From Aerococcus mictus (GTDB taxonomy: Bacteria > Bacillota > Bacilli > Lactobacillales > Aerococcaceae), in contig NZ_CP132985.1 of assembly GCF_003286595.3 (NCBI RefSeq), positions 124,001-188,000 of the forward strand: DNA of 64,000 nt. The letters are read 5' to 3'. The notes beneath the pieces are model-generated. The model did not search any database. It was not told the origin of the DNA and was given only the letters and a program-made list of their open reading frames with translations. The position numbers and the translations under genes are program-made. This document shows, piece by piece, positions 1-8,162 of the stretch. The stretch's first letter is position 1. Every line of letters begins with the position of its first letter.

Positions 1-503
1 AAGACCTCAATTCAGCCAACTGGTCAGTGATGGGGACTTCATCCCCAGCGGGTTACATCTATCCATCCCTTTGGTTACAAGATAACTATGGTAAGAATAT
101 TACTGACTTAGCTAATGTGGTGCAAGCGGACTCCTATGCTTCAGCTTTTGCCCGTTTAGCTTCAGGTCAAGTGGATGTTATGGTTACCTATGCGGATGCC
201 CGTTTAGATAATGAAGAAAAATGGCAAGAACAACTCGGTGGTAGTGATAACATTTGGAAAGAAGTTCAAGTGATTGGGGTCACTAAACCAATGATGAACG
301 ATACCATTTCCGTATCCAAGAACTCTGAAAACATGACTCCTGAATTAGCCCAAGCCTTACAGGAAGCTTTCATCAATATTGCTCAAACAGAGGAAGGCCA
401 AGAAATTATTGCCGTTTACACCCACGAAGGATATGAAAAGGCAGAACCATCTGACTATGATACCGAACGTGAAGCCCAAAAATTAGTGCAAGAAATGAAT
501 TAA
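1..503 (+). CDS. phnD: Phosphonate-type ABC transporter substrate-binding protein, 3' part
   Basis: The reading frame is open to the left window edge (first full codon at position 3), so the GTG/ATG at 27-30 are internal codons and the N-terminus lies outside. The visible ~167 residues fit the C-terminal lobe of the PhnD family: a TSSPAGY ligand-loop motif, then a region with DVMVTYADAR. Directly followed by phnC and two phnE genes, it should be the extracytoplasmic binding protein of that importer. The actual ligand (phosphonate, phosphite or another phosphorus compound) cannot be told from sequence. A hairpin separates it from phnC, which could give more binding protein than ATPase. Confidence 0.88.
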   Translation, partial: DLNSANWSVMGTSSPAGYIYPSLWLQDNYGKNITDLANVVQADSYASAFARLASGQVDVMVTYADARLDNEEKWQEQLGGSDNIWKEVQVIGVTKPMMNDTISVSKNSENMTPELAQALQEAFINIAQTEEGQEIIAVYTHEGYEKAEPSDYDTEREAQKLVQEMN

Positions 504-559
504 TTGAGATAATAACTCGATGGTTATTTTGAGTTTATGAATAAGTTATTAGGATAAAA

Positions 560-606
560 AAGTGCTTCGATCAATGGCTAAAGATTGGTTGAATGCACTT
601 TTCCTA
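560..606 (+). terminator. Putative partial terminator between phnD and phnC
   Basis: Imperfect inverted repeat AAGTGCTTCGATCAA (560-574) and TTGGTTGAATGCACTT (585-600) followed by a T-rich stretch. The T-tract is broken by CC, so it may act as an attenuator that lowers expression of the downstream transporter genes. Confidence 0.5.
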
Positions 607-679
607 TTTCTACTTATGGTGGTTAAGTCGTTTGTTTTAGCTGTTGTGAGCGATCATGTTTTGGAGAAAGGAATAAAAA

Positions 680-1417
680 ATGATTCGATTTGAACATGTG
701 GATAAGGTTTATGAAGGTGGATTAAAGGCTTTAGATGATATTAATTTAGAAATTCCCAATGGTCGTTTTGTCGCCATTGTAGGGAAATCCGGAGCGGGGA
801 AATCGACTTTAATTCGTACCATTAATAAGATGCATGACATTAACGGAGGAAAATTAACCGTTAACGATAGGGATGTTTCGGCCTTAGAAGGTAGCCAATT
901 AAGAAAATTCCGGAGAAATATTGGTATGGTCTTTCAATCTTTTAACCTGGTGGAGAAGACCACGGTCTTAAATAATGTTTTAAATGCCTTTTTGCCTGAC
1001 TTAGCCTGGCATCAGAAACTATTTTCTCTATTTACAGAAGAGCAAAAGGTTAAAGCCCTGGAAGCCTTAGAAAGTGTCGATATTCTGGATAAGGCCTATG
1101 ACCGGGTCGACCAATTGTCTGGTGGACAAAAACAAAGGGTGGCCCTAGCTCGAACTTTGGTTCAGGAGCCATCGATTATTTTAGCAGACGAACCGGTAGC
1201 CAGTTTGGACCCGATTTCTTCTAAGCAGGTTATGGATTACTTTAAAAATATTAATCAAAGCCAAGATATTACCATTTTAATTAATATCCATGATGTCGGT
1301 ATGGCCCTAGATTATGCCGATAGTGTCATCGGAATTAATTCAGGGAAGATTGTTTATTATGGTCCAAGTAGTGAGGTTAATCAAGAGATTTTAGATACGA
1401 TTTACAAGAAGTCTTAG
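680..1417 (+). CDS. phnC: Phosphonate-type ABC transporter ATP-binding protein
   Basis: 245 aa, the usual length for PhnC. Walker A GKSGAGKST at residues 35-43, Q-loop near MVFQSFNLV, ABC signature LSGGQKQR around 145, Walker B/D-loop ILADEPVASLDP and an H-loop histidine in INIHDVG. It hydrolyses ATP to drive import through the PhnE pair on the cytoplasmic face. ATG start with GGAGAAAGGAA upstream. It is 10 nt ahead of the first phnE gene, so they form one operon. Confidence 0.9.
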   Translation: MIRFEHVDKVYEGGLKALDDINLEIPNGRFVAIVGKSGAGKSTLIRTINKMHDINGGKLTVNDRDVSALEGSQLRKFRRNIGMVFQSFNLVEKTTVLNNVLNAFLPDLAWHQKLFSLFTEEQKVKALEALESVDILDKAYDRVDQLSGGQKQRVALARTLVQEPSIILADEPVASLDPISSKQVMDYFKNINQSQDITILINIHDVGMALDYADSVIGINSGKIVYYGPSSEVNQEILDTIYKKS

Positions 1418-1427
1418 GGGGATTAAA

Positions 1428-2231
1428 GTGTTTAAACGAAAAGAATATCAACTGGCTTCTGGAAAGGTATTTAAAGAAAAACGCTCTTGGACGCCAGTGA
1501 TTGTATTAGTTTTAGCCATTGCTTTATATGTTGCCTTAGAGGTGACCGAGTTTGATTTCGCTGACATTATAAAACGGGGCCACCAGTTAACTACTATCGT
1601 TGCCCAACTCTTTCAACCGGATTGGTCCTATCTATCTGATGTCATCCAACCCTTGCTGGATACCATTAAGATGTCATTATTTGGCTCTTTTGCTGGGGCG
1701 GCAGTTGCCTTACCCTTTGCCTTTTTAGCCTCATCCAATATGGTCCATTTTGCGCCAGTGAACTGGTTGGTTAAGGTGTTATTTACCATTATTCGTACCA
1801 TTCCAACCTTAGTTTCTGCCTTGATCGCGACTTATTTGTTTGGTCTAGGGACTTTGGCAGGGACGGTAGCCATCTTCCTGTTTTCATTTTCCTATGTGGG
1901 TAAGCTCTTGTATGAAGAAATTGAAACCACTAATTTAGGAGCCTTTGAGGCTATGATTGCTATGGGTTATACCCGTCCTTTTGCCTTTTTAAAAGGGGTG
2001 ATTCCTAATATTATGCCTTTCTATCTGTCTACCGCCCTCTTTAACTTTGAAGGGAATGTGCGTTATGCCTCGATCTTAGGTTATGTGGGCGCCGGCGGTT
2101 TAGGTTTACTTATTAATGAAAATATTGGTTGGCGTGATTATGAAAAAGTTGGGACCATTCTCTTTGTCCTATTAATAACTGTTTTCATCATCGAGAACTT
2201 AAGCCGTTATATTCGGCGTAAGATTAGTTAG
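1428..2231 (+). CDS. phnE: Phosphonate-type ABC transporter permease 1
   Basis: 267 aa integral membrane protein of the BPD_transp_1 type. Hydrophobic segments lie near residues 21-39, 83-107, 115-160 and the C-terminus. A cytoplasmic EAA-like loop (AFEAMIAMGYTRPFAFLKG) contacts the ATPase. GTG start chosen because AGGGGGAT lies just upstream and follows the phnC stop. It pairs with the next gene as a heterodimeric channel. Confidence 0.87.
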   Translation: MFKRKEYQLASGKVFKEKRSWTPVIVLVLAIALYVALEVTEFDFADIIKRGHQLTTIVAQLFQPDWSYLSDVIQPLLDTIKMSLFGSFAGAAVALPFAFLASSNMVHFAPVNWLVKVLFTIIRTIPTLVSALIATYLFGLGTLAGTVAIFLFSFSYVGKLLYEEIETTNLGAFEAMIAMGYTRPFAFLKGVIPNIMPFYLSTALFNFEGNVRYASILGYVGAGGLGLLINENIGWRDYEKVGTILFVLLITVFIIENLSRYIRRKIS

Positions 2232-2242
2232 GAGGGCTAGCT

Positions 2243-3058
2243 GTGACAGATTCAATTCAAAGCGTATTAGACAAAGAGCCGAATTACCGTGCCATTCAAG
2301 GAGTCATTACTGTCATTGTGCTGCTGGTATTATTTTGGTCATCCAGTGTGATTGATTTTTCCAATTATAGCCAGGACGGCTGGGCTGTAGCTGGAGAAAT
2401 CATCTCTGGGGTGCTTCATCCCGATATGACTATGTTGACGGATTTTTCTTCCAGTGGTTTATGGTTTTTATTATTTGAAACCGTCTGTATTGCTTTTGTT
2501 GGGACCTTAATTGGTGGTATCATTTCTTTACCTTTAGCTTTTTTATCATCCAGTAATGTGGTTCCTGCTTGGCTAGCCGCAATCTTCCGAGTGGTGATTA
2601 TGATGCTTCGGACCGTCCCAGCCATTGTATACGGATTGATGTTTATCCGGGTAACTGGTCCTGGGCCAGCTGCGGGGGTCTTAACCATGACCTTTACCTC
2701 GATTGGGATGTTAACCAAGCTCTTTTCAGAAACCATTGCCGATTTAAATACCGACATCCTGGAAGCCTTCCGCGCCATGGGAACGACCACCATGGACCAG
2801 ATCATGTTTGGTATCATTCCACAGTTATCGGCTAGTTTCTTATCGACTTTAATCTATCGTTTCGATATGAATATTCGAGATGCAACTACCCTAGGTTTGG
2901 TTGGTGCTGGTGGGATTGGGGCTCCCCTACTATTTGCGATTAACTCTTATCGCTGGAATCAAGTGGGCGCCATTTTAATTGCTTTAATCTTACTGGTCTT
3001 CTTAGTGGAAGCCATTTCTACCCGCCTGCGTCAATACCTCGCCTATGGTCACTTTTAG
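2243..3058 (+). CDS. phnE: Phosphonate-type ABC transporter permease 2
   Basis: 271 aa second PhnE paralogue with TM segments near residues 20-38, 75-97, 110-130 and 240-260, and an EAA loop (EAFRAMGTTTMDQIMFG). GTG start with GGAGGG eight nt upstream, 11 nt after the previous stop. Two PhnE subunits next to one PhnC is common in Lactobacillales. An RBS and the nucleotidase gene follow within 12 nt, so it is co-transcribed. Confidence 0.86.
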   Translation: MTDSIQSVLDKEPNYRAIQGVITVIVLLVLFWSSSVIDFSNYSQDGWAVAGEIISGVLHPDMTMLTDFSSSGLWFLLFETVCIAFVGTLIGGIISLPLAFLSSSNVVPAWLAAIFRVVIMMLRTVPAIVYGLMFIRVTGPGPAAGVLTMTFTSIGMLTKLFSETIADLNTDILEAFRAMGTTTMDQIMFGIIPQLSASFLSTLIYRFDMNIRDATTLGLVGAGGIGAPLLFAINSYRWNQVGAILIALILLVFLVEAISTRLRQYLAYGHF

Positions 3059-3069
3059 AAAGGACAAGC

Positions 3070-4650
3070 ATGAAATTAACTTTACTCGCCATGAGTGATG
3101 TTCATGGCCATTTTTCAACCCAAAGTTTTCAAGCAAGAAATAAAAAGACGGCTAACGGTTTATCACGTTTTGCCAGTGTTTTAAAGGCCAAGCGTCGCCA
3201 AGAAGAGCATCTTCTGTATCTGGAAAGTGGGGATATGATTCAGGGCTCGCCCTTGACCAATTATGAGGAAAGCCATCATGACTATGCCAAGATATCCAGC
3301 CAGGTCTATAATTATGTGCAGCCTGATGTCTGGACCCTGGGTAACCATGAATTTAATTTTGGCTTAGATTACTTAAAGAAAACCATAAGCCATATGCCTG
3401 ATTCCCTGGCTTTGGCTAATGTGATTTCAGATGGAGAGGTTTTCTGCCATAAGCCTTATCGGATTTTTCAATGTGAAGATATTCGAATTGGTGTCTTGGG
3501 ATTAGTGACCCAGTATATCCCTCACTGGGAGAAGGAAGAAAATATTGCGGGCTTAGCATTTAAGTCCGCCCTGGAGACAGCCCAATATTATATTCCCTTC
3601 ATGAAAGAAAGCGAACACTGTGATCTTATCTTCATTACCTACCATGGGGGCTTTGAATGTAATTTAGAGACCGGCCAACCGGAAGAAGACTTAACCGGAG
3701 AAAATGAAGGCTATGCCCTATTAACCAGTGGCTTGCCGATTGATGCCTTCTTTACCGGGCACCAACACCGTGAGATTGCGACCGTATGGCAGGGAATACC
3801 CATCATTCAGCCGGGTTTTCGGGCGCAAAAATATGGCGAAGTCATTTTAGAGCTGGATAAAGACGCAGATGGTCAGCTGAATAAGCGGGTGGAGAGCTGC
3901 CAATTACATTCACTCGCTGATCAGCCGGCTGACCAAGAGCTAGAAGAACTTTTGGCAGAGGATAATGAAAAGATTCAAGACTGGCTTGACCAACCGCTGG
4001 GGCATTTGGATCGACCCGCCTTAGTGGATAATTTCTTTGAAGCTCAAGTTGAGGGCAATCCGTATTTTGCCTTGACCAATAAAATTCAGATGGAGGCTGC
4101 AGGGACGGATATTTCAGCTTCTTCAGTCTTTAATCTGGATGTTTATGGTTTGAAGCAAGAAGTCACTGTGCGTGATTTGGTGATTAATTATCCCTTCTCT
4201 AACGGTTTATGTAAGATTAAGCTCACCGGTAAAGAATTAAGGGAAAACTTGGAAAAGAATGCCGAATATTTTGCCTTAGATGACCAAGGCCGACTGGTAA
4301 TTAGTGAGGACTACCTCAATCCTAAAGTCGAAGTTTATAACTATGATATTTATTCTGGGATTGACTACACGATTGATGTGTCTAAAGACCGAGGCCAGCG
4401 GATTGTTCAACTCGATTATCAGGGGCAAGAAGTTAAAGATGATGATGAATTATACCTAGCCATTAACCAATATCGGATGGCGGGAGGCGGTAACTTCCCG
4501 CATTTCTCTAGAGACAAAGTCTTAGAAGATCTGACTACTGACATTCCCAATTTAATCATCAATTATTTCGCTGACCATGACCTTGTTGAAGTCCCAGAAA
4601 ACGACAATTATCAAGTGATAGGTTATCAAGCAATCAGTGACGATATTTAG
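3070..4650 (+). CDS. Bifunctional metallophosphatase/5'-nucleotidase family protein, cytosolic
   Basis: 526 aa. The N-terminal calcineurin-like phosphoesterase domain has SDVHGH (residues ~8-13), SGDMIQG, GNHEF, YHGG and GHQH, which supply the dinuclear metal site. The C-terminal half resembles the 5'-nucleotidase substrate domain (LDVYGL, NYPFSNGL, NQYRMAGGGNFP). Unlike secreted 5'-nucleotidases it has no signal peptide or LPXTG anchor, so it should act inside the cell. Its place directly after phnDCEE suggests it dephosphorylates an imported phosphorus compound; that link is inference. ATG start with AGAAAGGA upstream. Confidence 0.8.
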   Translation: MKLTLLAMSDVHGHFSTQSFQARNKKTANGLSRFASVLKAKRRQEEHLLYLESGDMIQGSPLTNYEESHHDYAKISSQVYNYVQPDVWTLGNHEFNFGLDYLKKTISHMPDSLALANVISDGEVFCHKPYRIFQCEDIRIGVLGLVTQYIPHWEKEENIAGLAFKSALETAQYYIPFMKESEHCDLIFITYHGGFECNLETGQPEEDLTGENEGYALLTSGLPIDAFFTGHQHREIATVWQGIPIIQPGFRAQKYGEVILELDKDADGQLNKRVESCQLHSLADQPADQELEELLAEDNEKIQDWLDQPLGHLDRPALVDNFFEAQVEGNPYFALTNKIQMEAAGTDISASSVFNLDVYGLKQEVTVRDLVINYPFSNGLCKIKLTGKELRENLEKNAEYFALDDQGRLVISEDYLNPKVEVYNYDIYSGIDYTIDVSKDRGQRIVQLDYQGQEVKDDDELYLAINQYRMAGGGNFPHFSRDKVLEDLTTDIPNLIINYFADHDLVEVPENDNYQVIGYQAISDDI

Positions 4651-4673
4651 ATCAAGGTGTTGAAGGTGAGTAG

Positions 4674-5651
4674 ATGACAACTTTAAAGGATATTGCCAAG
4701 GCAACAGGTTATTCTGTATCAACAATTTCTAGAGTATTGAGAGAAGATCCTACCCTATCCGTTAAAAGCTCTACCCGTCAAGAGATTAATGCTGTGGCGC
4801 AGGCCATGAACTATACCATTCGTGGAGTCAGTAGTTATGCCTATGATATTCTCGTTATCCATAAAGATGACCATTTCCGCGACCATATTGACAATGCCTA
4901 TTATTTTAATATGCGTTTTGGAATTGAGTCCATCGTTCATGAATATGGTTATAGCTGTTATTTTGTTCCCATTAGTCGCTTAAAGAAATTCAAACGGACT
5001 TTTGATGGCATCCTTTTATTGGGCAATTTTACTAAAGAAGAACAAAAAGAGATTATTACTTCTTACCACAATTGCCCCATTGTTACGGTTTGTTTAATGA
5101 ATTTTTTTCCTGATCACATGGACCAGGTGGCCTATGATATTGAAAAAGCCATGGAACTTTTGTTAGACCAGGTCGCCGATGAGGGTTATCATTCCTTGGT
5201 TTATGTATCTGGTGAAGAAATTGACCAGGCCCATTTGATGAGTAGTAAGGAACAAATCCTACGGGCTATCTTGCCGAAGTACCCGACTATTGACTGCCAA
5301 CAAATTATTTCCATCAAGCAAAGTTCCTATTCCGGTACCCAAGCAGCTAAGAAATTCTTTAGTCAAAGCGAGTCCTTGCCTGATGTGATCATCTGTTCCA
5401 ATGATCCCATCGCCTTTGGCTTTTTGGGGGTCATGCAAGATTTAAACATTGATCTGCCACTCTTATCCATCAATGGGGATTCCTATGGGGAAGTGACGAC
5501 CCCACAACTGACTAGTGTGGATGTGAGAACTGAAGAAATCGGTCAGGTCGCAGTGGAAAGGTTGTTAGAGCGTTTGAAAGACCCCCAAGCGCCCTATCAA
5601 AAAATCCTAATCCAACCCCAAATGCTCTTGCGGCAAAGTCATTTGCCATAA
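4674..5651 (+). CDS. LacI-family transcriptional regulator
   Basis: 325 aa. N-terminal LacI helix-turn-helix ([19 protein letters not shown], residues 4-22), then a periplasmic-binding-protein-like effector domain ending in the typical [21 protein letters not shown] segment. Begins 24 nt after the nucleotidase stop, so it is probably the last gene of the phn operon and may regulate it. The effector is unknown; LacI members usually sense sugars or nucleosides, which would fit a nucleotidase partner. No clear operator was found in the window because the operon promoter lies upstream of it. Confidence 0.8.
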   Translation: MTTLKDIAKATGYSVSTISRVLREDPTLSVKSSTRQEINAVAQAMNYTIRGVSSYAYDILVIHKDDHFRDHIDNAYYFNMRFGIESIVHEYGYSCYFVPISRLKKFKRTFDGILLLGNFTKEEQKEIITSYHNCPIVTVCLMNFFPDHMDQVAYDIEKAMELLLDQVADEGYHSLVYVSGEEIDQAHLMSSKEQILRAILPKYPTIDCQQIISIKQSSYSGTQAAKKFFSQSESLPDVIICSNDPIAFGFLGVMQDLNIDLPLLSINGDSYGEVTTPQLTSVDVRTEEIGQVAVERLLERLKDPQAPYQKILIQPQMLLRQSHLP

Positions 5652-5727
5652 GCTAAGTGGGAGCCATAGCTCATTATCACTGCCTGTGTTATTATTAATA
5701 ATGAAAGTGATAAAGGAGCGTGGAAAT

Positions 5728-6213
5728 ATGGCAAAAGTTGAAAGTTTTGATTTAGACCACAATAAAGTCAAACCCCCTTATGTGCGGGTGGCTGGTCGTG
5801 AAGAGGGGCAACATGGTGATAAAATTACCAAGTTCGATATTCGTTTAGTTCAACCTAATGAACAAGCGATTCCTACTGCAGCCCTCCATACCATTGAACA
5901 TATGTCAGCGGCTTATATTCGTGACTATCTGGATGGGGTGATTGATTTATCCCCAATGGGCTGTCGGACTGGTTTCTATCTAATCATGTGGGGCCAAGCA
6001 GAACCCGAAGAAGTGGCGGTAGCTTATACTAAGGTTTTACGTGACATTACTAAGAGCGATTGGTCCGATGTGCAAGGAACTGAAGCAGTTTCTTGTGGGA
6101 ATTACCGGGACCATTCCCTCTTCGGTGCCCAAGAGTGGGCTAAGAAGATCCTTGACCAAGGCTTCTCCAAAGATCCCTTTGACCGCCAAGTGGTCCAAGT
6201 GCCGGAAGATTAG
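5728..6213 (+). CDS. luxS: S-ribosylhomocysteine lyase
   Basis: 161 aa from the ATG at 5728, which has AAAGGAGCG eight nt upstream. Cleaves S-ribosylhomocysteine to homocysteine and DPD, the precursor of autoinducer-2, in the activated methyl cycle. The metal-binding HTIEH motif (His54, His58), Cys123 in SCGNYRDHS and the catalytic Cys79 in PMGCRTGF are all present, as is the invariant N-terminal SFDLDH. Monocistronic: a strong terminator follows. Confidence 0.97.
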   Translation: MAKVESFDLDHNKVKPPYVRVAGREEGQHGDKITKFDIRLVQPNEQAIPTAALHTIEHMSAAYIRDYLDGVIDLSPMGCRTGFYLIMWGQAEPEEVAVAYTKVLRDITKSDWSDVQGTEAVSCGNYRDHSLFGAQEWAKKILDQGFSKDPFDRQVVQVPED

Positions 6214-6242
6214 TTTAGCCCAGCAAAGCTCAATTTAAACAC

Positions 6243-6287
6243 AAAAAAAGCGTTATTCCCAAATCGTGGGTCTAACGCTTTTTTCTG
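6243..6287 (+). terminator. Bidirectional terminator after luxS
   Basis: Perfect 12-13 bp stem AAAAAAGCGTTA (from 6243) with TAACGCTTTTTT (to 6284), A-tract on one side and T-tract on the other. It serves luxS on plus and the aldo/keto reductase on minus. Confidence 0.9.
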
Positions 6288-6291
6288 CATT

Positions 6292-7127
6292 CTAGAAGGG
6301 TTTACTATCAGGATCGGGGGCTTCGATATCAGCGACTGTATCAAGTAATTCCACATCGCGGTCAGTCAGTTGGATATCAAAGACATCTAAGTTGGCCTTG
6401 ATATTTTCTGGCGTTTTTGACCGAGGAAGTGGGACAAGCCATGGTTTAAGGACCAGGCCAGGGCAATTTGAGCCACGGAGTAACCTAACCGTTGGGCAAT
6501 GGCTTGGACTTCCTCATTGTCGAAGATCTCACCTGACCCCAGCGGGCTATAACCTTCCAGGAGAATGTTATGTTTCTTACAATACTCCACGATCTCGTCT
6601 TGGGTGAGTCCTGGGGTTAACTTAATTTGGTTAACCATAGGGATGATCTTAGCCGTTTCTAAGAGGGCATCCAGGTGGTAGGGGAGGAAGTTGGAGACCC
6701 CAATAGCCTTGGCTTGGCCTTTTTCATAGATAGTTTCTAGAGCCCGCCAGACTTCGGCGTTCCGTTCCTTATAGCCAGGTTCTTCTCGGTAAGGCTTGGG
6801 ATTAGGCCAGTGGATGAGAAGCAGGTCGACATAGTTTGTGCCTAATTTTTCTAAGGATTTTTCAAAGGAAGCCAGGGTATCTTCGTAACCGACTTTATCG
6901 TTCCAAACTTTTGTGGTTAAGAAGATGTCTTCCCGAGGCACGGGACTCTTTTTGATGGCTTGTCCCACTTCGTGTTCGTTGCCATAGTACTGGGCAGTAT
7001 CGATATGGCGGTAACCCACTTCCAAGGCGTAGGAGACCGCATTGACTGCCTTGTCGCCTTCTAATTTCCAGGTACCAAAACCGATGGCAGGAATTTCAAC
7101 ACTATTAGATAACTTATAGGTTTTCAT
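6292..7127 (-). pseudogene. Aldo/keto reductase, broken by a single-base frameshift
   Basis: The first ~230 codons (7127 down to about 6440) encode a typical AKR: GFGTWKLEG near the N-terminus, catalytic DTAQYYGNE Tyr, LLLIHWPNP, IGVSNF and VNQIKLTP. After WSLNHG the frame runs out in a spurious tail ending at 6387. Moving one base restores the family C-terminus in the other frame (LVPLPRSKTPENIKANLDVF) down to a stop at 6292-6294. A one-base deletion near 6438-6441 explains this. The break removes the cofactor-binding R-S-K segment, so the product is probably inactive, unless the base is an assembly error. Confidence 0.85.
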
Positions 7128-7217
7128 TGAACCTTTCCTTTCTCTATTTTGTCAGACTGCTTGAATTTGACTTCATAGTAACACGGATCAGATGAGAGAC
7201 ATAACAGTTTGATCTGA

Positions 7218-7982
7218 TCAAGAGTGAATGGCAGAGGAATCCTTTTTAATAAAGTGATGGTCGAAAAACTCAACCATGGCTTTGGTGGTCTCGATATCCA
7301 CTAGGTGGCCAGCGTCTTCAGCAAGAAAATGGATATGGGCCTTGGGGTTTTGCTTAACAAAGTCTTCCGTCTGGGCAAAGGGCACGCGTTGGTCTTGGCG
7401 GCCGTGCCAGATAAACAAGGGACGTTGACCTAAGCGCTCACTGTGTCTAGATAGGTCATAGTTTTCTAGCCAGGCGATGAGGTCAAAGTAATCATCAGGC
7501 ATGAAACGTTGAGCTGCTTTAGCATGTTGGTATAAACGCTCAGCATAGGCTAGCGGTTGGGGTGTTCCCATGAGGACCGCTGCTGCTTGGATCTTAGGGT
7601 GTTGGCTTAGGAGGGCAAAGGTGGTTATCCCACCCATAGATACCCCAGCAACCGCTACTTGGTCATTGGCCAGTTGGCGTTCTTGAAAGAAGTTGACGAT
7701 ATAGGTAAATTCAAAAAGATTGCTTTGGATACTCTGCCAGAAGGTCTGGGAAGGAATGCCCTGGACCGGAACTTGGCGCTCTCCGTGGTTAGTGGCATCG
7801 GGAACAATAACCCGACAACCTAAACGGGCCAGGCGGCGAGCAGCGGTGAGGTTTAATTCCTTGTGCGACCGCCAACCGTGGTAATAAATGATTAAGGGTA
7901 AGGCGTCATGGACCTGGTCTTTGGGTGCGCACTCCAGTAAAGGAATGGTGCCCAGCCAACGATGACGGATAGTGATGGACAC
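7218..7982 (-). CDS. Alpha/beta hydrolase (YitV-like esterase/peptidase fold)
   Basis: 254 aa, GTG start. Nucleophile elbow GVSMGG (about residue 125), acid in WHGRQDQRVP and histidine in DAGHLVD form the triad; the YYHGW strand supplies the oxyanion region. Similar in layout to the second hydrolase at 54890. No signal peptide, so cytosolic. Substrate unknown. Divergent from the rlmD gene and about 90 nt downstream of the aldo/keto reductase start. Confidence 0.75.
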   Translation of the reverse strand: MSITIRHRWLGTIPLLECAPKDQVHDALPLIIYYHGWRSHKELNLTAARRLARLGCRVIVPDATNHGERQVPVQGIPSQTFWQSIQSNLFEFTYIVNFFQERQLANDQVAVAGVSMGGITTFALLSQHPKIQAAAVLMGTPQPLAYAERLYQHAKAAQRFMPDDYFDLIAWLENYDLSRHSERLGQRPLFIWHGRQDQRVPFAQTEDFVKQNPKAHIHFLAEDAGHLVDIETTKAMVEFFDHHFIKKDSSAIHS

Positions 7983-8162
7983 AAAACATCTGCCTTTCTA
8001 TCAGGAATTTTGATTTGGGTCTTTTAAATAAGGATAAAACAAAGTGGAAGAAAAGTATAAAAAAGCGCCTGTCCGTCAAAAATATTTCGCCAGGCGGTAT
8101 TGAGAAACAGGCGAAGCTTTGCCATGATATAATAGAAAGGACCAAAGAGAGAGGATGTCAAT

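Noticed and set aside
27..32. GTG/ATG as start of the first gene
   Set aside because: The frame continues upstream to the window edge with PhnD-like residues (LNSANWSV), so they are internal codons.
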